A stretch of DNA of 64,000 nt from Methanosarcina sp. UBA289 (GTDB lineage Archaea > Halobacteriota > Methanosarcinia > Methanosarcinales > Methanosarcinaceae). The stretch is from positions 381,660-445,659 of the forward strand of contig DAKJ01000018.1 in the NCBI GenBank assembly GCA_002496565.1, in the 5' to 3' direction. Position 1 is the first letter of the stretch; each line of letters begins with the position of its first letter. The notes under the pieces were generated by a model. It was not told where the DNA came from and did no database searches. It was given only the letters and a program-made list of their open reading frames with translations. The position numbers and the translations under genes are program-made. Below, one piece after another: positions 8,928 to 17,404 of the stretch.

Positions 8928-9977
8928 TCATGCCCGGCGGATCTTACCTTTATGCTTGGCGTATCTTGCATAGTCAATATATATAGGATCTTTAATCAGT
9001 TCGGAAACCGTCGGAGCCCTGTTCCGGATTTCCTCGATCCTGTCTGTAACTGTTATGCTAAAAGCATCAGACCCTGCGCCTGAACCGAAAGCGGTCGCAA
9101 AAATCCTGTCCCCTGGTTTTGCCTGGTCCAGAGTAGCAGCAATTCCCATTAGACAGGAACCTGAATATGTGTTCCCGATTTTTGGAACTACAAGCCCTGG
9201 AGCAATCTGGGCCTTGGTGAAACCCAAAGTTTTTGCAGCTTTGGTAGGGAATTTTCCGTTTGGCTGGTGGAAAACCGCATAATCATAATCTTCAGGCTTT
9301 GTCCCGAGTTTTTTCAGAAGACCTTTTGCGCCGTTAGTTACGTGCTTGAAGTAGCCCGGCTCTCCTGTAAAACGACCTCCGTGCTCAGGATAGGGCATTC
9401 CTTCCCTTCTCCAGAAATCAGGGGTGTCAGTCGTAAAGGAATAAGTGTCTTCAATGATCGCGGCAAGCTCGGATTCTTTTCTCCCAATGAGACAGGCAAC
9501 TCCACCTGCAGCTGCAGTATATTCAAGGGCATCACCTGGGGCTCCCTGGGAAACATCTGCTCCTATAGCCATACCTAGATCGATCATCCCTGAACCTACC
9601 AGTCCCATACAGGCCTGAATTGCGGCTGTCCCTGCCTTACATGCGAATTCGAAGTCTGCTGCAGTCATGTTTGGAGTCGCTCCTATAGCCTGAGCGACAA
9701 TTGTGCTTGTTGGCTTTACGGCATAGGGATGACTCTCTGAGCCAGTATATACCGCCCCGATCCTGCTTGGATCAACCCCGCTTCTAGCCATCGCGTATCT
9801 TGCAGCTTCCACAGCTATAGTTGCTGCGTCTTCATCGATATCAGGCACGGATTTTTCATATACCATAAGGCCATTTTTAAGAGACTCTGCGTTATCACCC
9901 CAGAGCTGGGCGATTTCTTCAATTTTTATACGGTATCTGGGGACGTAAGCACCGTAAGATACAATTCCAATAGTCAT
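8928..9977 (-). CDS. Hydroxymethylglutaryl-CoA synthase
   Basis: Condenses acetoacetyl-CoA with acetyl-CoA to HMG-CoA, the second step of the mevalonate pathway. The start MTIGIVSYGAYVPRYRI is typical of archaeal HMGCS. The catalytic Cys is in FACKAGTAA, the His in VFHQPNGK, and a Glu follows SGVDPSRIGAVYTGSES. The ATG at 9977 is preceded by AGGTGG at 5 nt; a GTG three codons earlier overlaps that site. It is the second gene of an operon: HTH regulator, HMGCS, thiolase, DUF35. Confidence 0.96.
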   Translation of the reverse strand: MTIGIVSYGAYVPRYRIKIEEIAQLWGDNAESLKNGLMVYEKSVPDIDEDAATIAVEAARYAMARSGVDPSRIGAVYTGSESHPYAVKPTSTIVAQAIGATPNMTAADFEFACKAGTAAIQACMGLVGSGMIDLGMAIGADVSQGAPGDALEYTAAAGGVACLIGRKESELAAIIEDTYSFTTDTPDFWRREGMPYPEHGGRFTGEPGYFKHVTNGAKGLLKKLGTKPEDYDYAVFHQPNGKFPTKAAKTLGFTKAQIAPGLVVPKIGNTYSGSCLMGIAATLDQAKPGDRIFATAFGSGAGSDAFSITVTDRIEEIRNRAPTVSELIKDPIYIDYARYAKHKGKIRRA

Positions 9978-10025
9978 TATTTCCACCTGTTTTTGAGTTT
10001 TTCAGGGTATCAGAATAAAGGGAGT

Positions 10026-10766
10026 TCATTCCTTAGCATAGTATTGACTGTATTTTCTCATTAACTGTACAATCTGGTCAAGATCCATCGTAGTTGCGAC
10101 CAGGGGAATACGGTCGACTTCAGCCATCTTGACCGCAACAGGTTCTACCTCTTCTTTTCGAAGCCCATGAAGTACCACGGCGCCAGGCTTAAGGTTGGTA
10201 ACCCTGATGGCCACCAAAGGGGATTTCCCAGTACTGACCTTCGTAAAGATCATGGCTCTGTCCGTACTCCAGCCGTAGAGCTTCTGAAATTCATGGGAAG
10301 AAAGTTCCAAGATTGCTCTCTGGCTGTCAATCACAGAGAAACCGTAAAGAGGCCTTTCCACTCCTTTGTAGACGATGTCTCCTTCTATAAGGTTGACAAG
10401 CTTTGCAAGCTGTATCGGGAACGTATACTCATATGTTGAGTAGATGGATTTCGTACTGCTTTCGGAATTAAGTATTGACTCGTAAGCGTGAATTTTTTTG
10501 CTTCCCCTATCTATGTCAATCTCAAGAAGAGATTCTACAATTTTTTTTACAATTAGTGTCCCTGGAGACTTTCGCCTTCCACTTTCATAGTCACTGATAA
10601 CGGAGGGAGAAACCTTAAGGTAATTTGCAATATCGGTCTGGGATATCTCGAAATTCGATCTCCACTTTTTGAGTGACTCTCCCGGCTTTTCCGAAAGGGT
10701 TATATCTCCAGCCATTTTTTCCGCAAGACGGTTGCGCAGATTTTCTGAGGATTCATTAGATGTCAT
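10026..10766 (-). CDS. XRE-type HTH transcriptional regulator beside HMG-CoA synthase
   Basis: Protein of 246 residues with a helix-turn-helix at about 38-70 (SQTDIANYLKVSPSVISDYESGRR) and a roughly 150-residue C-terminal domain that I do not recognise and that may sense a ligand. This long archaeal XRE form commonly sits beside the mevalonate genes, so it is a plausible regulator of isoprenoid precursor synthesis (inference). It is the first gene of the operon. No ribosome-binding site precedes the ATG, and a TATA-like TATATATGG lies about 30 nt upstream, so the transcript is probably leaderless or nearly so. Confidence 0.85.
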   Translation of the reverse strand: MTSNESSENLRNRLAEKMAGDITLSEKPGESLKKWRSNFEISQTDIANYLKVSPSVISDYESGRRKSPGTLIVKKIVESLLEIDIDRGSKKIHAYESILNSESSTKSIYSTYEYTFPIQLAKLVNLIEGDIVYKGVERPLYGFSVIDSQRAILELSSHEFQKLYGWSTDRAMIFTKVSTGKSPLVAIRVTNLKPGAVVLHGLRKEEVEPVAVKMAEVDRIPLVATTMDLDQIVQLMRKYSQYYAKE

Positions 10767-10773
10767 GAATTAC

Positions 10774-10895
10774 GTACTCTAAGAGGAAACAGTACCATAT
10801 ATATCTAACGAATATTAGTTCGGCAATTGTCGCAAGACTTCTGTACAATCTAGTGCGAAAATTCTCACAAAAATTTATAACACTTGTAAAAGAAA
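10774..10895. promoter_or_regulatory. Divergent promoter region with two TATA boxes
   Basis: The minus-strand TATA element (TATATATGG, about 10796-10804) faces the HTH regulator. The plus-strand TTTATAAC (10874-10881) faces the Cas4-like gene, its centre about 24 nt from that ATG. Both spacings predict leaders of zero to about 10 nt. Confidence 0.5.
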
Positions 10896-10901
10896 TAATA
10901 T

Positions 10902-11723
10902 ATGATGTCAGCCGAGCTACAGAATCAAGAGATAAACGTCTCAGATCTTCTTTTATATATCAACTGCCCTAGAAGAGTGTACTTTGCCAGCCGAGGCTTT
11001 GAATTATTTCCAGAAATAAACACCTCCAGGCTCGAAAGAATGATCCTGAAAGAACTTTCCCTGACTTATCCCGAAATTGTGAAGGGGTGTTCGTTAAATG
11101 CCGATAACCTCCATAAAGAGCTTGAAATTTCCCTTACAAGGATATGTACAGACCTTCCGCTCTTGTTTCCGAGAGAACTTTCAGAGGTTACGAGAGAAAC
11201 TTTTGAGGAAGGAAAAGCGCGGGCAAGAGCTAAAATTCCCGAAATTGCAGCCAACCTTCTAAGAGCACTTGAAGAATATGGGAAAGAGCCTATTCTTGCG
11301 GCACTAACGCCTATTAAAACCGAGCCGTTCCTTTCCTCGGAAAGACTCAACCTTAAAGGTGTCCCCTCCAAATTGGTTTACTTTGAAGGTGCGCAGGTTC
11401 CGTCAATCTTAAAGCCAGGAAGCTGCCCTGAGCAAGGAGTATGGGCTTCTGACCGGATACATGCCGCAGCTTTTGTCCTTCTTCTTGAAGCCGAAAACGG
11501 AAAAGAAGTCCCCTTTGCCTTTGTGGAGTATGTAAGTTTCGGCCTGCTCCGAAGGGTAGTTGTTCGAAGCTCTGATAGGCGGGAAGTCCTCAAAATCTGC
11601 AGGGAAGTTGAGAAAATTAAAGCCGGATTCATGCCTGAGATAAAGGAAGAGAAATTCTGTAAGGAATGTAACTTTCTAGAGCAATGCACACCGAGCCCGT
11701 CCCTGATGTCGAAATTTTTATGA
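10902..11723 (+). CDS. Cas4/Dna2-like protein, probably nuclease-inactive
   Basis: Protein of 273 residues with the frame of a Cas4 family (DUF83) exonuclease. An N-terminal Cys sits in YINCPRRVYF (C22), and a C-terminal C-x2-C-x5-C cluster (CKECNFLEQC) completes a four-Cys [4Fe-4S] site. The central PD-(D/E)xK core looks degraded: the usual Asp after the GxxD strand is Ser (about S156) and the Glu of ExK is Ile (about I169), although the Lys (about K171) and the following D-x-I-H-A-A helix remain. There are no cas genes or CRISPR repeats nearby. The TATA-to-ATG spacing suggests a leaderless mRNA. Function unknown; DNA or RNA binding is possible. Confidence 0.7.
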   Translation: MMSAELQNQEINVSDLLLYINCPRRVYFASRGFELFPEINTSRLERMILKELSLTYPEIVKGCSLNADNLHKELEISLTRICTDLPLLFPRELSEVTRETFEEGKARARAKIPEIAANLLRALEEYGKEPILAALTPIKTEPFLSSERLNLKGVPSKLVYFEGAQVPSILKPGSCPEQGVWASDRIHAAAFVLLLEAENGKEVPFAFVEYVSFGLLRRVVVRSSDRREVLKICREVEKIKAGFMPEIKEEKFCKECNFLEQCTPSPSLMSKFL

Positions 11724-12159
11724 AACTGGGATAATGGTCCATTTTGAAACATTTAAAAGAATTTTAATCTTTTTGGTGGCCTCTTCTAGCATTTTGTCCT
11801 CTATTCAGCTCATTTTTAGGTTTTCAGTATTGGGCTTGAGGTTCATTTTAATCCCCATGAACAATGAATAAACGGAGATAATATTATATTTAACATGAGA
11901 TTTCATCTCTGAAATTTAAAAAAGATACAGATTTTTCCTTTCTTCACCATCTTTAAAGCCTTAATAAAAATAACTAAGATATATCTTAAAAAGGAAATTT
12001 TGGAGAGATTGGACATAGAATATGGGCTAATTGAACGAAGCGCATCAGAGTTGCACATGAATTTGTTTTATTTCACCTATGACCGAAAATTTTTAAAAAG
12101 TAAATATACACCTATTGAATAAATGTGTATGAAACCTACACTTCTATCACGAAAATTAA
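11724..12159. other. Intergenic region, no gene seen
   Basis: AT-rich spacer between convergent genes. No ORF with a credible start, no strong hairpin and no RNA gene that I can recognise. Confidence 0.4.
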
Positions 12160-12795
12160 TTATTTGAGAACGATCAATGGAGATTGTTCCATCTTTGTAG
12201 CAATTTTAGAATTATTGGAATTGAATGACTCTTTATTTGAAAGTAAGATTCCATTTGTTCCTTTGTTATTTATTTTTTTAGCAGGAACGCCTGCAATTGA
12301 AATACCTTTTTCGTAAAATGATTTATTTACAACGGAATTTGCTCCAATTGCAATATCGTCTGCAATTGTAATATTTCCAAAAATTTTAGCGCCCGGTCCG
12401 ATGTATACATTATTTCCTATTTGTGGAGCCGAAGTCTCGTCTCTGTTAGATCCTATATTGGTGCAGGCATGTATCCTGCAATTTTCTCCGACCCTGACGT
12501 TCTTGTTTATAACTATAGTTCCTCTATGAGCTATGCATAACCCTGGACCAAAAACATTTAGGGGGATAGTAAACCCTAGACAAATACTCATCTTGTGATA
12601 TCTGTACTGTATATATTTTAAATATAATTTGGAAATTAAGGATTTTTTACAATTAGTGTAATACTCAGCCTTTCTTAGGATTCTCTGAAATTTCCATATA
12701 TCATCGCCAACTAATTTAGGCTTCCGATAATTTTTTCCACAAGCTAACTTATCCGCTTTAACATAAAAATCGTAATCTGCTTTTGATTTAATTAT
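12160..12795 (-). CDS. Serine-acetyltransferase-like hexapeptide protein with non-standard start (AUA?)
   Basis: Left-handed beta-helix acyltransferase of the CysE/NeuD-like group. The first ATG, at 12591, would give only 143 residues, starting inside the conserved core (GFTIPLNVFGPGL). The same frame stays open for another 68 codons and encodes a typical N-terminal part, with IKSKADYDFYVKADKL, then IWKFQRILRKAEYY and YRYHKMS. A TAA lies 9 codons before IKSKADY and no ATG, GTG or TTG occurs between. Exactly where homologues would start is ATA (12793-12795), with a GGGGGG tract 6 nt upstream. So the gene either uses an AUA/AUU start, has a damaged start codon, or makes a short form. Hexapeptide repeats run over about residues 100-170. 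Lone gene in AT-rich DNA; acceptor substrate uncertain. Confidence 0.7.
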   Translation of the reverse strand: MIKSKADYDFYVKADKLACGKNYRKPKLVGDDIWKFQRILRKAEYYTNCKKSLISKLYLKYIQYRYHKMSICLGFTIPLNVFGPGLCIAHRGTIVINKNVRVGENCRIHACTNIGSNRDETSAPQIGNNVYIGPGAKIFGNITIADDIAIGANSVVNKSFYEKGISIAGVPAKKINNKGTNGILLSNKESFNSNNSKIATKMEQSPLIVLK

Positions 12796-13342
12796 AAAAA
12801 TCCCCCCTTATAATAATAGGTATTAGAATTCTATATATCTAGTGTTGAGTCAATCATCAAAGATTCAATGATTCCGAATAATTGTAATCGATTTTGTACA
12901 ACATTTTGCTGTTGACTCAACAATAGAAGTACAAAATATTCAATTAACCTGCTTAACTTTGACACAAAGGTCGAAGTTTTAAGGAACATCAATGAAGTAA
13001 CTGTGTGTATTTTATTACATAGATGAGAATTTAGATAAATTTTTCTTAAATGACATGAAATTTTTTATAGTTATCCAGGTTTTTGAGCAACTTTTCGAAA
13101 GGAATAAACTACTTTAAAAGACCTTATTTTAATAATGTCCTTTCAATAATTTTTTGAAATTCGATTTACATCCAAGAGAGAAGTCAACACTAACAAAAGC
13201 GCCGTTACACAAAAATTCACCAGGAAAAATATCGAAAGTCTGAGAAAAAGAAGAAGACTTTAAATGAATTTTTGGTCAAGCTTTTTTTTAAAAAGCTTGA
13301 GCCAAAGCCTTTTAAGGGAGAACCTCTCTCAATCTGCGTGAC
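12796..13342. other. Intergenic region with an 11-bp inverted repeat and a hairpin
   Basis: AT-rich and without a convincing ORF. It holds a perfect inverted repeat TGTTGAGTCAA (12843-12853) / TTGACTCAACA (12912-12922) separated by 58 nt, perhaps a remnant mobile element or an operator pair, and the hairpin listed separately at 13271-13305. Confidence 0.45.
13271..13305 (+). terminator. Strong hairpin upstream of the PAPS-reductase-like gene
   Basis: TCAAGCTTTTT (13276-13286) pairs perfectly with AAAAAGCTTGA (13290-13300). Beyond a 1-nt bulge the stem continues with TTTGG/CCAAA. It lies only about 40 nt before the next start codon, so it could be a terminator for upstream transcription, an attenuator, or part of the leader. 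Confidence 0.45.
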
Positions 13343-15247
13343 ATGTCCAGACCAGCATATCTTGGAAAAATGCTTCTGCACTGGTGCGAAGCCTGTAATG
13401 TGCCTGTGCTAGGAAAAAAGTGCGGATGCGGCAAAAGTACAAAAAAAGTTGAGGTCACCCCTCCAGGGGATATCCGCCCGGCTTTTGATTATGATATAAA
13501 GCGCATAAATTCGGTTTCTGAAAAACAATTCAATGCTCCCCTTATACCCGACGGACACCTTGTAGTACTAAATAAAGCTCCATATGAAGATCGTATGGAC
13601 GAAATTATTGTTGACGGGAAAGTGATCGCGTCTCTCAGATTTGAGATAGAGAGCTGTGAATGGGTTCTGCTTCCCAGGCTCGAAGGGGCAAGAAGGCTTT
13701 TCCAGGGCAGGGATAGAAAAGCCCTGAAAAAATGGGTTGTTATTGAGCAAGCCGTTGTACCTTTTATTCTGGAAAAGGGTGCAAGTGTTCTGGCACCTGG
13801 AGTTCTTGATGCCGATCCCGAAATCAAAAAAGAAGATGAGGTAGTTGTGCTGAACCCTACGGGGGAAGTAATCTGCTGCGGACGGGCTCGAATGTCAGGG
13901 AAAGAAATGTGTGAGGAAAAACGCGGGCATGCCGTAAAACCACGCTGGAGCAGGGAGCCAGAGCCACAAAAAACGAAATCTGGAGGGCAGACCTGGGAAG
14001 ATGCCGTAAAAGCCAACGAAAAAATCCTGGACGGTATGATAGAAAAATCCCACGCCTTCATTAAAAATGTCATAGGGAGCATGAATCTTAAAGTAAGCGT
14101 ATCCTATTCCGGGGGTAAGGATAGCCTTGCTGTGCTCCAGCTAGTTAGTGAAAGTCTTGATGATTACGAGATTATGTTTGCAGATACAGGACTTGAGTTT
14201 CCTGAAACCCTTGATAACGTCAAACAGGTTGTTGAGCACTACGGGAAAAAACTCAGGACCTCAAGTGCAGGAGACGCTTTCTGGGATTCGATAAGTGTTT
14301 TTGGTCCTCCTACCATGGATACCCGCTGGTGCTGCAAAATCTGCAAGCTCGGACCAATTACCCGGTTAATTGATGAAAACTACGAAGGCGGATGCCTGAG
14401 TTTCATAGGGCAGCGGCAATACGAATCTCACGCCCGTTCAATCAGCAAGAAAATCTGGAAAAATCCCTGGGTAGGAAACCAAGTAGGAGCATCCCCAATA
14501 CAGGACTGGACAGCCCTTCATGTCTGGCTTTACCTTTTCAGGACAAAAGCCCCCTATAATCCGGCTTATGAGAAAGGATACGATAGAATGGGATGCTGGC
14601 TCTGCCCGTCTTCCTCTCTTGCCGACTTCTTCCAGCTCGAAGAAAGCCACCCCGAACTTGCAAAAAAGCTGAACTCCCATCTCCTTGCCTATGCCGAGAA
14701 AATGGGACTCTCTTCTGAGTGGGTAAAGTACGGTTTATGGCGCTACAAGCGATATCCTCGGATTCTCCAGGAACTTGCTGAGAAAAAAGGAATTTCTCTT
14801 CTTCCCTCCCAGGAGGCCCCAAAAGAACTTCACTTTGAAGTGGCTACAGGATACAGACCCTGCAAGGCAGGAGGAATGTCTGCAGATGGAAGCTTCGGAC
14901 AGGCAATTGATATGGAAACCCTGAAAGAATGCGGAATGCTTTCCCCTATCGGAAAGGTTTCTTTTATAGAAGGGGCTGCCTCGGTCACTTTCAGAGAATC
15001 CCGAGCACAGGTTTTTGCCTCGGGGAATGTTAACGGAAGAAGCGAGAATGAAAAAGAACTAAAAAAGTTTATGAGAATTGTTGAGTTCTCGGTAAGACGG
15101 GCTTTACTCTGCCAGGGGTGCGGAATTTGCGTGGGCCATTGTGAGCATAACGCGATTGAGATGAAAGAAAAGAAGGTAAGGATTAAAGAAAACTGCATTC
15201 ACTGCGGAGCATGTATCGAAGTCTGCCCGCTTGTAAAATTTATTTAA
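13343..15247 (+). CDS. Multidomain PAPS-reductase-like protein with zinc ribbon, PUA and 2x[4Fe-4S] domains
   Basis: Protein of 634 residues. Order: an N-terminal zinc ribbon (C15, C18, C27, C29), a linker domain, a PUA-like domain (about 125-195), an adenine-nucleotide alpha-hydrolase/PAPS reductase domain with PP-loop SYSGGKDS (about 253-260) and several Cys (WCCKICK, CWLCPSS), and a C-terminal ferredoxin domain with two CxxCxxCxxxC clusters (about 590-634). PUA domains usually bind RNA and the PP-loop adenylates a substrate, so thiolation of RNA or another target using Fe-S electrons is as plausible as sulfate assimilation. This architecture is known in methanogens but its substrate is not established. 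The start at 13343 has no clear ribosome-binding site; Met10 (GGA 4 nt upstream) is an alternative. Confidence 0.85.
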   Translation: MSRPAYLGKMLLHWCEACNVPVLGKKCGCGKSTKKVEVTPPGDIRPAFDYDIKRINSVSEKQFNAPLIPDGHLVVLNKAPYEDRMDEIIVDGKVIASLRFEIESCEWVLLPRLEGARRLFQGRDRKALKKWVVIEQAVVPFILEKGASVLAPGVLDADPEIKKEDEVVVLNPTGEVICCGRARMSGKEMCEEKRGHAVKPRWSREPEPQKTKSGGQTWEDAVKANEKILDGMIEKSHAFIKNVIGSMNLKVSVSYSGGKDSLAVLQLVSESLDDYEIMFADTGLEFPETLDNVKQVVEHYGKKLRTSSAGDAFWDSISVFGPPTMDTRWCCKICKLGPITRLIDENYEGGCLSFIGQRQYESHARSISKKIWKNPWVGNQVGASPIQDWTALHVWLYLFRTKAPYNPAYEKGYDRMGCWLCPSSSLADFFQLEESHPELAKKLNSHLLAYAEKMGLSSEWVKYGLWRYKRYPRILQELAEKKGISLLPSQEAPKELHFEVATGYRPCKAGGMSADGSFGQAIDMETLKECGMLSPIGKVSFIEGAASVTFRESRAQVFASGNVNGRSENEKELKKFMRIVEFSVRRALLCQGCGICVGHCEHNAIEMKEKKVRIKENCIHCGACIEVCPLVKFI

Positions 15248-16406
15248 AAGTATTTCGAAAAACCCAACATTTGGATGGTTGTTTATAAAGAGTATATAAG
15301 CAATTCATTGAAATCAGAAGTTTATCGAAATTCTCTAGGACTTACGCACTTGAGGATTAAAATCTAAAACAAGCGAGTTTGTGAAACTGGCATACGTTGG
15401 ATAGTTTGATGTCCTATGCTATTGATTTTTCAGTTCAACCGCGTAAGTCCTATTCTCTATACTTAAAGTCCAACTTTTGTTGGTATATAAAAAGGGCTCT
15501 TCGCTATTTCGAGTGGGTAACTTACATTTAGCTCCTAAATGTTGGAGTAGCATATCTAAAATTTAAAAGCACTTATGATTGAAAATCACATTCATGCTTG
15601 ATGTTTTCATATTTGATCTGAATACTTTCTAACTAAGTAATTATTTTTAACCCATACAAAACAGCTAAGAGCCATAAAAAGTAAGCTTGACGTACTTTGC
15701 AATATCGTCAATGCAGAGGAAGTACAGGAATTGGCAAATTGAAGCGTTTTCTCTGCTCTGATAGTTTTTGAAGGAGTACTTGAAGAGAACTCCTTATATA
15801 CAATACTTTTATTTAGCCACAAGAGCGGCCAATTTTGTAGTATTTAATGTTGCAGCTATCGATAAAGACGAGAGCCTGCCAGAGTTCGTGAAAATAAGAA
15901 TCGGGTTTTAAGTCAAATTCTAATTTGAAGTTCTCGGGATATTATATCCTGTTTTCGGCAGGTATTTTGTGTTTTTCGGCATAATTTCCTTTGATATCGT
16001 TTTTGTCATACATCTAAAATCATGTCCAACACATACAATCCCATGCGCTCCCACCTATGAATCCTAATTTGGGACATATGTCGATCTCATGAACATGTGA
16101 GATTATGAAACAGGGTTTTAAAAAAGCCATCAATAATGAGTCTCACATTTTAATGTCGCACCTGCCAGATGCAGGTTATATGTAATAGAGAATAATGATT
16201 CTAAATAAATATTCCATATCGATTATATCAAATTGCCACAATAAATTAAGTGTCTATATAAGCAAAAAAACAAGAACGCTTTTTAGTATTTTTTGGGAGC
16301 GTTAAAATTTAGCATTGATTACGCTGGCATTTGACAGTAATCAATCAAAACCCCAGAAAATAATAAAAAGTCTCGCGAGATGTGATAAATAAAGGGAGTG
16401 CTAATT
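15248..16406. other. Long intergenic region with MITE, decayed coding fragments and inverted repeats
   Basis: Nearly 1.2 kb without an intact gene. It holds a MITE-like element (15336-15452). The stretch around 15805-15910 reads as a short protein-like fragment (ending DESLPEFVKIRIGF) with stops upstream, possibly a gene remnant. Close to the next gene are two inverted repeats: AACGCT/AGCGTT (16275-16280, 16298-16303) and ATTGATTAC/GTAATCAAT (16314-16322, 16337-16345), candidate operators or leader hairpins. Confidence 0.45.
15336..15452. mobile_element. MITE-like element, copy 1
   Basis: An element of 117 bp with terminal inverted repeats TAGGACTTACGC / GCGTAAGTCCTA, flanked on both sides by TTCTC, a likely 5-bp target duplication. 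It contains no ORF. The right end (about 35 bp, CTATTGAT-TTTCAGTTCAACCGCG) matches copy 2 at 17260-17377 with about one mismatch; the middle parts differ. It is probably mobilised by an IS transposase encoded elsewhere. Confidence 0.7.
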
Positions 16407-17015
16407 ATGTATTTGGATATTGAAGACCTTAAAAAGAAAGCACCCAATGCGACGACAGTGCAAGACTTTGTAACGTCATTAAAACCAGCCGAACCAACCG
16501 TTGTTCTGAGAAATTATAATGAGCCTACCACACCGCCATTTCTTGAAAGCGATGTAAAAGTCTTAGATGTCAGAAAAGAAATTCAGCCCAACCCCAAACT
16601 CGGTTTTGGAACAAAACCTAATGTGCCTGGCATTAATGTTTACAACGCCATAAAAAAGGCACTGGGTACCGGAAACTACCTCGTATACATGTCAGATGGC
16701 AGTTATACCGGGTACACAATTTATGAACTGTATGAGTACCTTAAGAATTTCGACAGTACGAACCTTCAGGTTTGGATTGCGGAAGTCTTCGATTGCGATG
16801 ACTTTGCTCAAGTTGTCCAAGGAAATACGAACCTCTTCTTCAAGGGTATTCCGCTTGGAACTTTATGGTATGGAGATAAAGCAGGGAAATGGGGACATGC
16901 CGTCAATATCTTCTATAGTTACGAGCAGGATAAGGTATACTTGATTGAGCCTCAAAACGATGTTTTCTACGAATTCGACCAGCAAAACTGGGTTGCCTGG
17001 ATTGTAATGCTTTAA
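16407..17015 (+). CDS. Putative papain-fold cysteine protease domain protein (MOA agglutinin C-domain-like)
   Basis: Protein of 202 residues with no signal peptide or membrane segment. The C-terminal half has a buried-Cys motif (FDCDDFA, C130), GHAVNIF (H164) and YLIEPQND (E181). The His-to-Glu spacing of 17 equals that of the catalytic triad Cys-His-Glu in the fungal lectin protease MOA as I recall it, and lectin-associated Agglutinin_C domains share this pattern. The N-terminal half is not recognised. The ATG at 16407 has GGGAG 8 nt upstream; a GTG at 16398 overlaps that site. The gene is isolated in AT-rich DNA between two MITE-like copies, suggesting acquisition. Proteolytic activity is inference; a structural or carbohydrate-linked role is possible. 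Confidence 0.55.
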   Translation: MYLDIEDLKKKAPNATTVQDFVTSLKPAEPTVVLRNYNEPTTPPFLESDVKVLDVRKEIQPNPKLGFGTKPNVPGINVYNAIKKALGTGNYLVYMSDGSYTGYTIYELYEYLKNFDSTNLQVWIAEVFDCDDFAQVVQGNTNLFFKGIPLGTLWYGDKAGKWGHAVNIFYSYEQDKVYLIEPQNDVFYEFDQQNWVAWIVML

Positions 17016-17404
17016 GAAGAGATTTTTTATTAGTACTGCAGAGAGAATGAATCTCTCTGAGCTCATCCCAAAACCCATTTTTATTCTCAATTATCAGAAA
17101 TATACAGGATTGGCTTCATAGTTTATAAGCTCGCTTGGCCGCTTAAAATACGAGATCCAAAGAAGCAAATTTTGAGTTTTGGGATAGACTCTATTTCTTT
17201 CTTTTTGATTATTTATTATTTTGGTTGAACGTAGATGAAATGTGACGCTTTTTAATATTTAGGACTTACACATAAGAGATACAAAACCAAGCACAATAGA
17301 CATTGCAGTTAAGTATGTGCTTTAGATAGTTGAAGATTTAATGCTATTGATTATTCAGTTCAACCGCGTAAGTCCTAAAGATTATTAATGTAAAAAAAGG
17401 CAGA
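17016..17404. other. Intergenic region with hairpin and MITE copy 2
   Basis: Just after the preceding stop is a perfect 8-bp stem (CAGAGAGA 17039-17046 / TCTCTCTG 17052-17059, loop ATGAA), a possible terminator though without a T tract. The rest is AT-rich spacer and the MITE-like element at 17260-17377. No gene seen. Confidence 0.4.
17260..17377. mobile_element. MITE-like element, copy 2
   Basis: An element of 118 bp beginning TAGGACTTACACA and ending GCGTAAGTCCTA. The right 35 bp is nearly identical to copy 1; the left terminus has two changes from the perfect inverted repeat. No coding capacity. A clear target duplication is not visible (AATATT versus AAGATT), so this copy may be older. 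Confidence 0.65.

Noticed and set aside
10902..11723. CRISPR-Cas locus
   Set aside because: Only a Cas4-like protein is present; no cas1/cas2 or other cas genes and no regularly spaced repeats were found in the window.
15607..15822. Minus-strand 71-residue ORF in the long gap
   Set aside because: Ser/Thr-rich without recognisable motifs or ribosome-binding site; the opposite strand looks equally protein-like in fragments, so this is probably decayed sequence.
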